Positions 46,468 through 57,408 of a stretch of 64,000 nt of DNA are shown here, piece after piece. Source of the stretch: Flammulina velutipes (Eukaryota; Basidiomycota; Agaricomycetes; Agaricales; Physalacriaceae). How positions within the stretch are numbered: position 1 is the stretch's first letter; the number at the start of each line of letters is the position of its first letter. The notes beneath the pieces are model-generated. The model was not told the DNA's origin. It was given only the letters and a program-made list of their open reading frames with translations, and did no database searches. The stretch covers positions 1,054,001 through 1,118,000 of the forward strand of contig CM022378.1 of assembly GCA_011800155.1 (NCBI GenBank), read 5' to 3'. The position numbers and the translations under genes are program-made.

Positions 46468-49400
46468 ATGTCTACAGCTGTCCCAGCTGAATCTACGTCG
46501 GCACAGGGATTGGACCCCAATATCACCGAACGTAGGAAAACCCAGAAACCAAATAATGACTCAAGAACCATTACCGGGTCAGCCGTCGACGTCGAGCAAG
46601 GTGGACTACCTGAAGACGTCGCCTCTGAAAATTTCAGTGGCAGTGCGATCGATGAGGTACCCATTCCGGCAAGTGCCGACGATGAATCAGCACGCGCAGA
46701 TACCGTCCCGCTTTTCCGGAAAGGCACGCCCGCGCCACACATATACATTGGGAGAGCGGGCGCTAGCTTCAATGCCAATAATGACCGTAATCCAGAAACC
46801 GAACGGTTTATGTCATTAGGCGTCGGACGATCATCGGTAGGTATTTGGGGCAGTAACGCCGCACGGAAAACTCGACTACAGAGTAGTGCTAGATCCGAGA
46901 CCGGAAATATTACTATTGATAACCCTCCGAATGACTCTGAGGCAGCCGGCGAAACGAGCATGTCCATATCTCAGACGGATGAGGACACAGAACAGGAGGA
47001 TGAAGCCATGAGCTTGTATTACCCTAAACTCACGGGGCTTGAGCGCCTACTTGAACTCTATAAACACCGTCTGGAGCGTATGACATTGAGAGGATATAAG
47101 GTGTCCACTGATGAGATAGCCGACTCTGATAGTCACTTAGGCGAACTGGAAAATGCACTGAAAGATGAGGGAATGGAACCTACCTTATCGGATAAAATAC
47201 TCTTAACTTCTCGACGATTGCTCTATATTCTGCTTGCCCGTAGTTCAAAGCGAGATAGGTCTCTATATGATGAGCTTCAAGCCGCCATCGAAGGCGAACA
47301 CGCTGAGCGTTGCCGAATCGAAGAGGAACTCCGAGCCGCAATGGAACTGGCGGCCGCCAGAACCGCCTCTACTATCAATCATGACGCCCAGGGAACAACC
47401 AATGTTAATCATACCAATCGAAGAGCGGTAACGCCCGTCCTTCAGCGGGCACTGAATGTCATGACTAGTCGAGTAGTTCTTCAACACCTCCGTGAAAGTA
47501 ATACCGGGGGAACGGCCGACGTCGAAGACCAGAATGTACGCTCCGGTGAAACTGGAGTAGTATATGCATTATCTGAAAAGAGAGATTATTGGGTCCCTAC
47601 CATATTCTCCGTCGATGACAATGCACCACAACGTTTGACGGTCAATGTATCTAAAATGGTCGGACTACCTATTATTCCCGTCGAGGATATAAACAATAAT
47701 AAAACTCCGGCGGGCTCCCCCAGTCCCACGCCCCCGAATCCTCCTTCTGGAGGAGGTAATGACGGTGGCGGTGGCGGTGGCGGCGGCGGCGGAAACGGTG
47801 GACATGACTCTCCATCACCAACCCCGTGGAGAGCTACCTCGCAATTAGGAAACTCCCCAGCAGCCGATGCGCTGCGTAATAGCAACGAACAAACATTAAT
47901 CAACCGACTTCTCACTATCTACCGGGAACGGGTAGGTAAAGAATTGATACTTCCCAAAGAGGCTAAACCGATGCGGATAGACCCTAAAATTACCAAGTAT
48001 ACGGGAGGTGTCGACTTCCATGTACTAGAAAAATGGGTAGTGGATATTGCAATGTACTTCGAACTCAGCCACCTTGGAGGGAAAGGTAGGGATACGGAGC
48101 GCTTAAACCTTATGATGACCTACTTAGACGGCGCCGCCGATGTCTGGTACCGCAACCGAGTGCTATCCATATATCGTGATAAGAGAGACTGGTCATCTGA
48201 AGATATTATCGTAGGACTCTTCACACGCTTCATTAAAACGATCACGTTACATGACAACGCATATAGGTTCGAAGCATTGAAATGGCGCCACGATCATTCA
48301 GTGGACAACTTCTATGATGAAATGATTGATTTAGCCAACCTTATGGCCATACGACCATCCGAATCGGAGCTGAAGAAGAAATTCATCCACAATTTGCCTG
48401 GGCCGTACTCCGATGGTATGATAGACCGCGGATTTGATCTAGTAATGAACCCCATCGACCTGCTACTAGACGCAGCACGAGCTCAGGAAATATCAGCGTA
48501 TGATAAAGGCAAAATGGCCCAACGACGTAACAAGGATAATCCCCGTCCGATCAATCATGACCTGATGCGCATGCGATCCCGCACCGTGGTTCGTCCATTC
48601 GTGGGGAGAACAGGAGAGTTGCCTGCTGGCAACTCCAATCAGCCAAAATTGGCTAATGTGACCAACCCCAATCCGCGTGCTGCCCCCAACGTGTCGTCTC
48701 CGCTCCGTCCTGGTAACGCGGCAGTAGCCAGAAATGTTAACTCAAAGCGCGAGCCCAGAGAGGTGGCGTGCTGGGATTGTGGAAAAAATGGAGTCATGAA
48801 AGGACATCCGGGATGTCCCACACCTAACACCAATAGTGCTAGACCTCCTAGGCCTGCTCACATTCGAGCGGCGTTTGATGACGGCGCCGACGAAGACGAA
48901 GATGTCGGAGGTGCATTTGATCCAATTATCGAAGATGATGACTTGAACGCTCAAAGCAATTTAGACTTTGACCCGCGAACTGATCCGTATGAGATCATCG
49001 AGTACGAGATATACGATGATGATTCACATAACCAGTGGGATACTATCACCATGGCGGCAATGAGTGATGTTGCCACTCAAATTGACTTCAAAGGGCGAGG
49101 AGCAGGAAAGATCCAGTTACGAGTGCGCAAGGAACCTTATTCTCGACCCGAGCTGCCCCTCAGTGAAAAACGCTGCCTCGCGACGTTCATCGAGCTTGGT
49201 GACGGCTGCGCTGGATTAGCATTGTGGGACAGTGGTAGTACCACATCTAGTGTTAGCCCCCAATACGCTAGTATCGCCCAATTAGATGTCCGGAAACTCA
49301 AACAGCCCGTTCAGTTGTTCTTAGGAACAGTAGGGAGCCGGTCATGGATCAATTTTGGGGCTATTGCCCGCGTTAAACTTCCCACTATCACTGACGATGA

Positions 49401-49623
49401 CTACTTCGATGTCGTGAACTTGGACCGATACGATATCCTTATTGGCGCCCCCTTTATGCATAAGTACGGAGTGCATCTGGACTTCGCTCATAAATGTATT
49501 CATATTGGCGATGAGACTTTGGCTGCTGATATCGTTCCGGTAAATGAAGAAGCACTTCAACGATATAGGATGCGACGCGCCGGAGAAATGGACGGTGTCG
49601 AAGCCGACCTGTCAACCAACTGA
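46468..49623 (+). CDS. Gag-protease polyprotein of the LTR element
   Basis: 1,051 aa without introns. Residues 1-200 are acidic and probably disordered. Residues 230-300 are helical. A Gly-rich run lies at about 430-440. Residues about 485-690 match retrotransposon Gag (FHVLEKWVVDIAMYFELS; RFIKTITLHDNAYRFEALKW; ELKKKFIHNLPGPYSDGM). A zinc knuckle near residue 770 reads CWDCGKNGVMKGHPGC, i.e. C-x2-C-x8-H-x2-C instead of the usual C-x2-C-x4-H-x4-C. The C-terminal aspartic protease has its active site at LWDSGSTTSSVSP (about residue 922) and a flap/ILG-like block DILIGAPFMHKYGV. The ORF ends in a TGA at 49,621-49,623 followed by CTA, with the same frame open beyond it. Confidence 0.92.
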   Translation: MSTAVPAESTSAQGLDPNITERRKTQKPNNDSRTITGSAVDVEQGGLPEDVASENFSGSAIDEVPIPASADDESARADTVPLFRKGTPAPHIYIGRAGASFNANNDRNPETERFMSLGVGRSSVGIWGSNAARKTRLQSSARSETGNITIDNPPNDSEAAGETSMSISQTDEDTEQEDEAMSLYYPKLTGLERLLELYKHRLERMTLRGYKVSTDEIADSDSHLGELENALKDEGMEPTLSDKILLTSRRLLYILLARSSKRDRSLYDELQAAIEGEHAERCRIEEELRAAMELAAARTASTINHDAQGTTNVNHTNRRAVTPVLQRALNVMTSRVVLQHLRESNTGGTADVEDQNVRSGETGVVYALSEKRDYWVPTIFSVDDNAPQRLTVNVSKMVGLPIIPVEDINNNKTPAGSPSPTPPNPPSGGGNDGGGGGGGGGGNGGHDSPSPTPWRATSQLGNSPAADALRNSNEQTLINRLLTIYRERVGKELILPKEAKPMRIDPKITKYTGGVDFHVLEKWVVDIAMYFELSHLGGKGRDTERLNLMMTYLDGAADVWYRNRVLSIYRDKRDWSSEDIIVGLFTRFIKTITLHDNAYRFEALKWRHDHSVDNFYDEMIDLANLMAIRPSESELKKKFIHNLPGPYSDGMIDRGFDLVMNPIDLLLDAARAQEISAYDKGKMAQRRNKDNPRPINHDLMRMRSRTVVRPFVGRTGELPAGNSNQPKLANVTNPNPRAAPNVSSPLRPGNAAVARNVNSKREPREVACWDCGKNGVMKGHPGCPTPNTNSARPPRPAHIRAAFDDGADEDEDVGGAFDPIIEDDDLNAQSNLDFDPRTDPYEIIEYEIYDDDSHNQWDTITMAAMSDVATQIDFKGRGAGKIQLRVRKEPYSRPELPLSEKRCLATFIELGDGCAGLALWDSGSTTSSVSPQYASIAQLDVRKLKQPVQLFLGTVGSRSWINFGAIARVKLPTITDDDYFDVVNLDRYDILIGAPFMHKYGVHLDFAHKCIHIGDETLAADIVPVNEEALQRYRMRRAGEMDGVEADLSTN

Positions 49624-51849
49624 CTACCTGACAGATTACCCTCTCCCCGACCTAGCGTATCTGATGATGATGAGTTTGATAAAGAGCTCATCGCGGAGTT
49701 AACAACTCAGCGTAAACACAGTCTACCGAACGACGGTAGCACTCCAGTGTTAATGACCCACGATGACTATATCGAGTTAGTATCCCATCAAACCCGATCA
49801 CCTACACCAAAAACGGAACACACCGATCAAACATCTAATCCTTTACGGCCTTTAAAACCAGAAACGCCTGTAATCCCTATTCCCAGCTGGGGTAATCAAA
49901 TTGACATGACCTCCTACTGCCAACCATCCTCTTCCCGAGTGAAGATGGAGGACTTGGTGACTGATGCCGATGATGCCATCCACACGTCCGAACACATCGA
50001 CATTGGAGATGATAACGAAGACGAAGAGATATTGTACGATGTACCGCGTATGAGCTTCTGGAACCGTGTACCTATCGTGCCGGGCATGGATAGATTATTG
50101 GAGGATGGCTCGATGCCACCCGAATATAATGTACTTATCAATGCGATGACTGAATATACAATGCATTGTAGACAACCTGAATTGATTAATTATCCCGACT
50201 TTCCTGATAATGACTCGTCATTGTCCGACGGCTATAGCTACCCTTCGGCGACCGCGCCTACCACCGTGGGACCGTTCGAGTTCACTCGATCTCTCTACAC
50301 GACGGACCAGCGGGAGCATCTATTATCTATGACGGTCGGTCCGGAATTAACTGGTCCAGACGAGCTGAAACGTGTGCGGCAAATGGTAACCGAGAATGAA
50401 ATGCGTAACCTCAACAATGGCTGTCGTCCTTCACCGCAGTTAATGCCCTTAAGTATTCCAAAATACCTGAAAGGGAAAGAAAAACAGAGCGTGTTAGATT
50501 GCACGGATATACCCAGACTCCGTGATCATTGGTATGATGAATATAAGGATATGATGGATGGGGTACCCGAAGACCGTATGCCCCCGTGGCGTGAAGTCAA
50601 CCATGAAATAAACTTGATTGAGGAAGAAAGAACCTACCACTACCACTATCCCAAATGTCCTCATGCTCTCCGAGATGAGCTTCGAGACAAAACTCAGCGA
50701 TATATGAAATCGGGTTGGTGGGAATCTAAAACTTCGGCACAAGCGGCACCAATGCTGTGTGTATTCAAAAAGGATAAGAAATTGCGTACGGTAGTCGATT
50801 TGCGACAGCGCAACGATAACACAATCAAGGATGTGACACCACTTCCTGATCAGGAAATGATTCGCGAAGATGTGGCGCGTGCGAAGGTCAGATCGAAAAT
50901 AGATCTGTCCGACGCGTATGAGCAAGTCCGAGTAATTGAACGAGATATTTGGAAGACGGCGTTCCGCACACCTACGGGAACGTTTCTTAGTCACGTCATG
51001 CAGCAAGGCGACTGCAACGCTCCTGCGACGTTCCAAAGAATGATGACTCACATCTTTCGTGACATCCTGGGCGAGTTCGTTCACGTTTATCTGGATGATA
51101 TATTCGTCTTCTCTAATAATATCGATGACCATGAAGTTCACTTGGAGGCCGTATTAAGCCGTCTACGCGAACAACAACTGTATCTAAAACGATCAAAGTG
51201 CGAATTATATGCTGAGGAAATTGACTGCTTAGGTCACAAGATCGATGATCTGGGACTACACGCGGATGGCGACAAGCTCGAGCGAATCCGTGAATGGCGG
51301 ACTCCCAGGTCGTATCACGATATACAACGATTTGTCGGCTTAGTCCAATACCTGGCGGCATTCCTACCAGACATTACCGCATATACCGCGCCGTTAATGT
51401 CCATGACCCAGAACGGACATCCGTTCTCGTGGCGTCCGCTCCATCAGCGCTGCTTCGATATGATCCGTTACATATGTTGCAAGACCCCTATATTGAGACC
51501 TATTGACCCCAGTAAATCCGACGCTGAGCCTATATGGCTCATTTGCGACGCGTCCAAGACTGGTGTCGGCGCGATGTTGGGTCAAGGACCTACGTGGGAT
51601 ACTTGCCGACCCGCTGGATTTATGTCTAAAAAGTTTTCCACGGCTCAGCAACATTACCGTGTTTATGAATTAGAAACACTGGCCATACTAGAAGCATTGC
51701 TTAAGTGGGAGGATAAATTAGCTGGCCATCGTATCCATATTATCACGGATCATAAAGCACTGGAGTTCTTCCACACTCAGAAGAGCCTATCCCCTCGACA
51801 GATGAGATGGATGGATTACATGTCCCGATTCGATTTCGACATCACATAA
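49624..51849 (+). CDS. Reverse transcriptase-RNase H (5' part of pol), in frame with Gag after a UGA
   Basis: This frame is the direct continuation of Gag-protease beyond the UGA at 49,621 and is open for 2.2 kb; the first in-frame ATG is at 49,747. Reverse transcriptase motifs: RTVVDLRQRNDNT, SKIDLSDAYEQVRV, the YLDD box in HVYLDDIFVFSNN (near 51,085), and CLGHKIDDLG. RNase H begins with ICDASKTGVGAML and continues YRVYELETLAILEALLKWE and IITDHKALEFF. The frame ends at 51,849 only because a DNA transposon is inserted at a TA within the RNase H/tether region; the remainder resumes at 55,366 in the matching frame. It could be made by readthrough of the UGA or from a separate start. Confidence 0.9.
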   Translation, partial: LPDRLPSPRPSVSDDDEFDKELIAELTTQRKHSLPNDGSTPVLMTHDDYIELVSHQTRSPTPKTEHTDQTSNPLRPLKPETPVIPIPSWGNQIDMTSYCQPSSSRVKMEDLVTDADDAIHTSEHIDIGDDNEDEEILYDVPRMSFWNRVPIVPGMDRLLEDGSMPPEYNVLINAMTEYTMHCRQPELINYPDFPDNDSSLSDGYSYPSATAPTTVGPFEFTRSLYTTDQREHLLSMTVGPELTGPDELKRVRQMVTENEMRNLNNGCRPSPQLMPLSIPKYLKGKEKQSVLDCTDIPRLRDHWYDEYKDMMDGVPEDRMPPWREVNHEINLIEEERTYHYHYPKCPHALRDELRDKTQRYMKSGWWESKTSAQAAPMLCVFKKDKKLRTVVDLRQRNDNTIKDVTPLPDQEMIREDVARAKVRSKIDLSDAYEQVRVIERDIWKTAFRTPTGTFLSHVMQQGDCNAPATFQRMMTHIFRDILGEFVHVYLDDIFVFSNNIDDHEVHLEAVLSRLREQQLYLKRSKCELYAEEIDCLGHKIDDLGLHADGDKLERIREWRTPRSYHDIQRFVGLVQYLAAFLPDITAYTAPLMSMTQNGHPFSWRPLHQRCFDMIRYICCKTPILRPIDPSKSDAEPIWLICDASKTGVGAMLGQGPTWDTCRPAGFMSKKFSTAQQHYRVYELETLAILEALLKWEDKLAGHRIHIITDHKALEFFHTQKSLSPRQMRWMDYMSRFDFDIT
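51847..51848. repeat. TA target duplication of the DNA transposon, left copy
   Basis: TA at 51,847-51,848 is repeated at 55,364-55,365 on the other side of the transposon. Using only one copy restores the pol frame. Confidence 0.88.
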
Positions 51850-51872
51850 GGTAGGCGTCGTCCACAAGTGAC
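51849..51872 (+). repeat. Left terminal inverted repeat of the DNA transposon
   Basis: 24 bp starting AGGTAGGCGTCG, exact reverse complement of 55,340-55,363. Confidence 0.93.
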
Positions 51873-52218
51873 GAGAACACGTGATCAAGGTGTGACAGCG
51901 CCTTCCCGCCCATACTCTTCCACGGCGGCGGGATGGCAGGACTACTCGCAACCACTAGAGGGTTCAGAAACACTATTATTCATATTCTTGGGTTGTAGAA
52001 TGTTGCTATCTGACGTCTATAAAAAGTTTTGTAACATTTCTTGAGAAAGTGCTCAAAACATCAAGATCATCGTCCTCGCGCAAGTTCATTTTTTGTTCAA
52101 AATATTTTCGCGCAGTGTGGCGCAGTGTGGCGTAGCCTCGTGGAAGCCTCGTGAAGGAAGCCACGAGGTCTTAGCATGTTCGTTTCACTATTCACCTCTA
52201 TTCTACCACGCTTCCAAC

Positions 52219-55211
52219 ATGCCCAAGTTGAAGAAGAGCAAAAAAGCCCAAAATCTCGGGATCTATTCAGTCAAGGTAGGATGCAAAGTAAGAAATACAT
52301 GTCTGTATGCTTAACTGTACACAGAAAAATGATAGACCAAAGAAAGGAAAGCATTCACAGTGTGTTATATCCTCTTCCGACTCAGATCAGGTCTGTTGCA
52401 AGTTTCTAAAGTTGACATCCAAGTCTTACAGTTTCAACAGTCAGATCACCAATTCCAAGATGACATTGCCAACAACTCAGATGAGGAGCTGGTTGTCTTA
52501 GGCGAAGATGATGTTCCTCTGATGGCAGAGGGAGATTTACTTCGTTGGCTCAATGTAGACTCGGAGACAGTGCATACCAGTGCCGCTCCTCAGAGACGTC
52601 GTGCTTATCACTCGCGCCAGATTGGGAAGGAAATGTCAGTCCGTCGACAACAGGAATTGTGTGCAAACTCCCGACAGCAATCAGAACGCGAGGCACGGGA
52701 AAACGATAGACTCCGGGTCAAGCCAACTGTCATTCAGGACTTTTTCAAGACGAAAATGGCAAGACTAAATTCCTCATCAAGTTCCATTCAGTGTAGCGAC
52801 AGTGATGATGAAGCTTCTTCCAATACTCTAGCCATTCCCTCCGAGACAGTCTCTCGCGCGTCATCTGTCTCCTCTCGCGCGTCGTCCCTCGCTTCATCTG
52901 TTCCTGCTTCGGAGATCTCGTCAGATGGCCATGAAAACATGGACATTGATTCTGACAATGATCCCTTCACGGCTTGTCTTGAAGATCAGACACCCGACAT
53001 CGACATCGACATCGAAGACGCTCCCGTTAACCTTCTGACTCCGGAAGAGCTGGCGGAGGAAGGTCTAGATGTGTTAGGAATTGACCTTGTCGATGAGCTC
53101 GGGCTCGATGATTTTGAGGATGAAGAAACCTCACCTTCTGTCCCAGAGCAGCCGGAGCCCACCCTCCCAACTGAAGCAGATGGATGTATGCCACCAGTTC
53201 ATGTCATGTCCAATCCAACAGAGCGACCAAACCCTAAGGAATGGTTTGTGCATGCTGACGAGTCATTCAATCTTCGTGCGGAGGAGGTTGGCACAGGAAA
53301 ACCTTCAAGGCTTTCAGTTCCAACTGCAGAGGAGATTGACGAAGGGATCAACAATCTCACCAATATTCTCAGACCGCGTCGGGCTACTGGTCGTGGATAT
53401 AAAAGCCCTCCACCACTGGGACGTGTCGTTCTTGCTCGGCTTGGTCTGATGCTGCAATTGCTGCGCCTCTTCAAGCGGGCTGAGATGAAGGGATGGATTG
53501 AGCAGTCATTGGAGGTCGCGGAGAAATGTTCATCGAAGGGGCCAGCACTCGCACGAAACCTTCGCCGATGGTCTACACTGTTCTGCAAGGATAAGACAAA
53601 GCTTCCACTCTCAAACTGGGGTGCTCACAATGCATCCATCCTCGATCGCGATGAGGATCTCGCCAACGACATTCATCTTCATCTCCAATCTCTCGGAAAA
53701 TGGGTTTCAGCAGACGATGTTGTCCAATACGTGGCCGGTCCTCTTTTCCAAGCACGGCTTCGGGTTAAAAAAACCATCTCCAGAACGACTGCCCAGCGTT
53801 GGATGATCCGGATGTCTTATCGCTGGAAAGAGGAGAAACGAGAGCAATATTCAGATGGGCACGAACGAGAGGATGTTCGAGCGTACCGTCAAAATATCTT
53901 CGTTCCAGAATGGCAAGGCTTTGATCTTTGTGGACGTCGCTGGGATGGTAAGGATGCTGCGTCTATTGAGCTTGATGCGAAAGAGAGAGCGGTGAAGTAT
54001 GGTGATGGACGAATCATTGTGATTTGGCGACACGACGAGTCTACGTTCTATGCCCATGATCGTCGGAAACGGGGCTGGAGGTTTGAAAAGGCGAAGGCAG
54101 AGATCCATCCAAAGGGAGAAGGAGTGAGTGAGATGGCCGGAGATTTTGTCTCACCAGACTATGGTTGGTTAAGGTCGAAGGAGGCACGGCCCGACGGGCA
54201 AGTGAAATTTGATTGATCTTGTTTCTCTTCTTCTCACCTCCACACAGCACCTTTGAGGATGCTCGTGTTCTTCATCGAGCTGGGAAGGCACGCGATGGAT
54301 ATCAGACAGTGGACGACATCATTGCTCAAGCAACTCGCGCCATGGACATCCTCGACCGTGATTACTCTAACGAGCGCCACGTCTTTGCATACGATAATGC
54401 CACAATCCACTCCGCGCGTGCACCCGATGCCCTCAGTGCAAAGAAAATGACAGCTGGCCCCTCCGATAATTTCAACAAAATCAAACGCGGCGATAAAACA
54501 GTGCAAACCCGAATGCGCGACACTGTCCTTCAAGATGGAACACGGCAATGTCTCTATGATGGCGATGGGATCTTCAAGGGAATGCGACAACTCATTTCGG
54601 AACGTCGTGAGCATGGTCATCCACTTCCCAATCCATCCTCTCTTCGTGCTGAATGCAGTGTAACCACCACCGACGAAAAGGGGAAAAAACATGTCAAAGC
54701 ATTTTCATGTCGTGACCAGCCTACTACCACCTGTTGCATGCGCAAGGTCATGTACTCAGAGGAAGATTTCAAGTCCCAGAAATCGTGGCTGGAAGAGCAC
54801 TGTGAACGTCGTGGTTACAGTGTTATTCTCTTTCCCAAATACCATCCGGAACTGAACTGCATCGAGCAGTGCTGGGGCTTTGCGAAGCGGGTTTACAGGA
54901 TGTTCCCTCCGTCGTCTAGAGAGGATGTGCTACATTCCAACATTATCAAGGCATTGGAGGCTGTCCCGTTGGAGTCTATCCGAAGGTGCGTCATAAATTA
55001 CTGCTATATTGCTGATACTAACATGTTTTCATACAGATTTGCCACCCGTTCATCTCGTTTCCTAGACGCGTATGCAAAGGGTCTTAGCGCGTCAGAAGCA
55101 TCATGGACGAACAAAAGATTCCGTGGCCATCGTACCCTTCCAGCAGATTATGCTAAAGATATGCCCAAGTTACCAAACTACACTGATACATCATCTACTA
55201 CATCTAATTAA
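52219..55211 (+). CDS. DDE-superfamily transposase
   Basis: Five exons (52219-52275, 52325-52390, 52432-54201, 54258-54985, 55037-55211) encode about 931 aa with every junction in frame. The N-terminus is basic (MPKLKKSKKAQN). A long acidic Ser-rich region runs to about residue 300, then a helical DNA-binding part (WGAHNASILDRDEDLANDIHLHLQSLGKW; RTTAQRWMIRMSYRWKEE). Candidate catalytic triad: Asp in IVIWRHDESTFYAHD, Asp in HVFAYDNATIHSA, and Glu in FPKYHPELNCIEQCWG. RFATRSSRFLDAYAKGL and FRGHR close the protein. This is the abundant basidiomycete DDE endonuclease type. The intron at 54,202-54,257 needs the acceptor TTTGAG to avoid a stop, giving GQ|DARVLHRAGK. No disabling mutation is seen. 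Confidence 0.88.
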
Positions 55212-55339
55212 CTATTTTATCCACACAAAAATGCCTCTGGAGCTGGATTATGAACCCACGAGTGCTGTGCGCCACACTTCAAAATCGTCGCTTAAAATTT
55301 CGCGCCGTGACTGTGATATGGTCACGCGCACGTGATGTA

Positions 55340-55363
55340 GTCACTTGTGGACGACGCCTACCT
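55340..55363 (-). repeat. Right terminal inverted repeat of the DNA transposon
   Basis: 24 bp ending GACGCCTACCT, exact reverse complement of the left repeat; followed by the TA duplication. Confidence 0.93.
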
Positions 55364-55365
55364 TA

Positions 55366-57283
55366 CGTGAAAGGGGAGAACAATAAAGTAGCTGACTGTC
55401 TATCCCGATACTATGAAAATGATACGTGGCAGGAGGCTCATTCCTTTCATGAATATGTAAGGGCCGACGTCCGAATAGATCCCGATGGACATGACCTGCC
55501 CATGGATAGGTACAACGAAGTTCGCGATATGACAGTTGAGATCATGGCTATGACCGAAGATAATAGGCGCAGGAGCCGACGTCTTCTCGAACGACAAGAA
55601 CTACGGGACATAGAGGCCGATGAAATGGCTGCATCCCCCGAACATTCTCATCTAGCAGCTCCGCCTAGTGGAACCAGGAGCGATAGAGATGACTTGAACT
55701 CAACGCTGGCTAGTGATTCCGGGACTGACATCAGTCTTGAAGAGGCTCTCAACAACGCATATATGGGATTGCCCCCACCCACACAAGACGATACGTTCTT
55801 TGCGGCTGTAAGGAACGCGATCGGGGACGATGCATTGTTTGGCAAGATCATACTTCGCCCCGATGACCACCGACTGTTCACCGTCCGCGACGGTATGGTT
55901 TTCCATAAACGAAATGATAGCGGCCATGAGGTGCTATGTTTACCGTCTGGAAAATACGAAGATAAATCAATCCGGGGAGCTATCATCGAACAAGCTCACC
56001 GAACTCTCGGGCATTATGGCTCCCAACGTACCAGTGAATATTTACGGCGATGGTACTGGTGGCCTTCACTAGTGCGCGATGTTAACGCATTCTGTACGAC
56101 ATGCGAAGCGTGTCAGAGATCTAAAGGGACAAACCGCGCACCAGCTGGGCTACTACATTCACTACCGATACCAACTCGACCGTGGGAATCCATTGGTATG
56201 GACTTTGTTGGCCCGTTCCCCGAAGTAGATGGATACAACTACCTCTGGGTAGTAGTATGTCGCATGACTGGTATGGCTCACCTGATACCAGTCAACACGA
56301 AGTTGAAAGCTTCGGATCTGGCGCATAAGTATGTCCGGGAAATCGTTAGATTACATGGCTTACCGAAATCCATTGTCAGCGACCGTGATTCGAAATTTAC
56401 ATCTAAATTCTGGCGTGAGATCCACCGGATACTTGGGACCAGCCTTCTCATGTCGACGTCCTTTCATCCACAAACGGACGGAGCGACCGAGCGGATGAAT
56501 CGATCCATTGGGGAAATCTTCCGATCTGAGCTCAGCCCGAATCAAAAAGACTGGTTGTACCGGGTTGACCTCACGGAATTCGCTATAAATTCAAGTGTTC
56601 GTGTATCTGCGAGATACTCTCCGTTTGAGCTCAACGGGGGATACATGCCATCTATGATCCGGACCTACGAGACGGATAGACCAGCGCCACGCGGAATTAA
56701 GGCGTTCGCTCGTATGGCTCTAGAAAATCTGGCTGAAGCACACGACGCGATTATCGCGAGTCGCGTGTTCCAGACCCATTATTCAAATAAGAAACGGTCG
56801 GCCGAGCCGCCGATAGAGGAGGGGACATTAGTTTACCTCTCCACTGTCAACTTGAATATGCCCAAGGGCAGGGCACGAAAACTATGTCCTAAATTTGTGG
56901 GACCTTATAGAATTATCGAGGCTCAACCTGCTTCGTCTACATACCTACTAGAACTTCCGCCAGCCTTGACTTCAAGGAACCTACATGCCAGGTTCCATGT
57001 TAGTCTACTCAGGAGGCATGTTCCTAGTGATGACTTGCTGTTCCCGGGAAGATACCAGCCCGGTCCATACGATTTTGGTGCCCAGGATGACGATGAAACG
57101 TTCGTCGATGAAATACTAGGCCACCGCTGGCGTGGCGGAAGCAGCCTCGAGTTCCAGATAAGATGGTCTGATGGGGATACTACTTGGGAGCCACTAGCGA
57201 CAGTACGGCCCCTGGAGGCACTGCGCTCGTATCTGGCGCTGCAGGGAGTGAAGACCACACGGTCGTTGCCCAAGCATAAATAA
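55366..57283 (+). CDS. Integrase and chromodomain (3' part of pol) of the LTR element
   Basis: Continuation of pol beyond the nested transposon, starting with the end of RNase H (VKGENNKVADCLSRYY). The integrase zinc-binding HHCC motif is in QAHRTLGHYGSQRTSEY and FCTTCEACQRSKG. The catalytic core has Asp in SIGMDFVGPFPEVDGYNY, Asp in SIVSDRDSKFTSKFW and Glu in HPQTDGATERMNRSIGE. After LHARFHVSLLRRHVP, a chromodomain (FVDEILGHRWRGG; FQIRWSDGDTTWEPLATV) ends the protein, which in chromoviruses directs integration to marked chromatin. No internal stop. As it stands, this part is cut off from its RT-coding start by the transposon, so pol is broken unless the transposon excises precisely. Confidence 0.9.
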
Positions 57284-57408
57284 GCGCCCGGTGAATAATC
57301 AATGATCCTGGGTTACAAAAGGAGCGCGGGAACTCTGACCTAATTGTCTCTTCTTTTTCCCACCACTGCTTCTACCCATAACGAACCTCGTTCCCAAGCG
57401 CCGCCTTC

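Larger units (their letters stand above)
51849..55363 (+). mobile_element. Tc1/mariner-superfamily DNA transposon nested in the pol gene
   Basis: 3,515 bp with perfect 24-bp terminal inverted repeats (AGGTAGGCGTCGTCCACAAG... and its complement at 55,340-55,363) flanked by TA. A CACGTG hexamer follows at a similar distance inside both inverted repeats. It contains one spliced transposase gene on the plus strand and little else. TA target choice and the DDE transposase support Tc1/mariner affinity. All landmarks are intact, so it could be autonomous. It must be younger than the LTR element it interrupts. Confidence 0.93.

Noticed and set aside
49624..49746. Separate start of RT at ATG 49,747 as a distinct gene
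   Set aside because: The 123 nt before this ATG are open in the same frame as Gag, so one interrupted polyprotein is the simpler reading; an internal start is not excluded.
54202..54240. Disabling stop (TGA at 54,214) in the transposase
   Set aside because: It lies inside a canonical 56-nt intron (54,202-54,257); splicing to TTTGAG|GAT restores the conserved frame.
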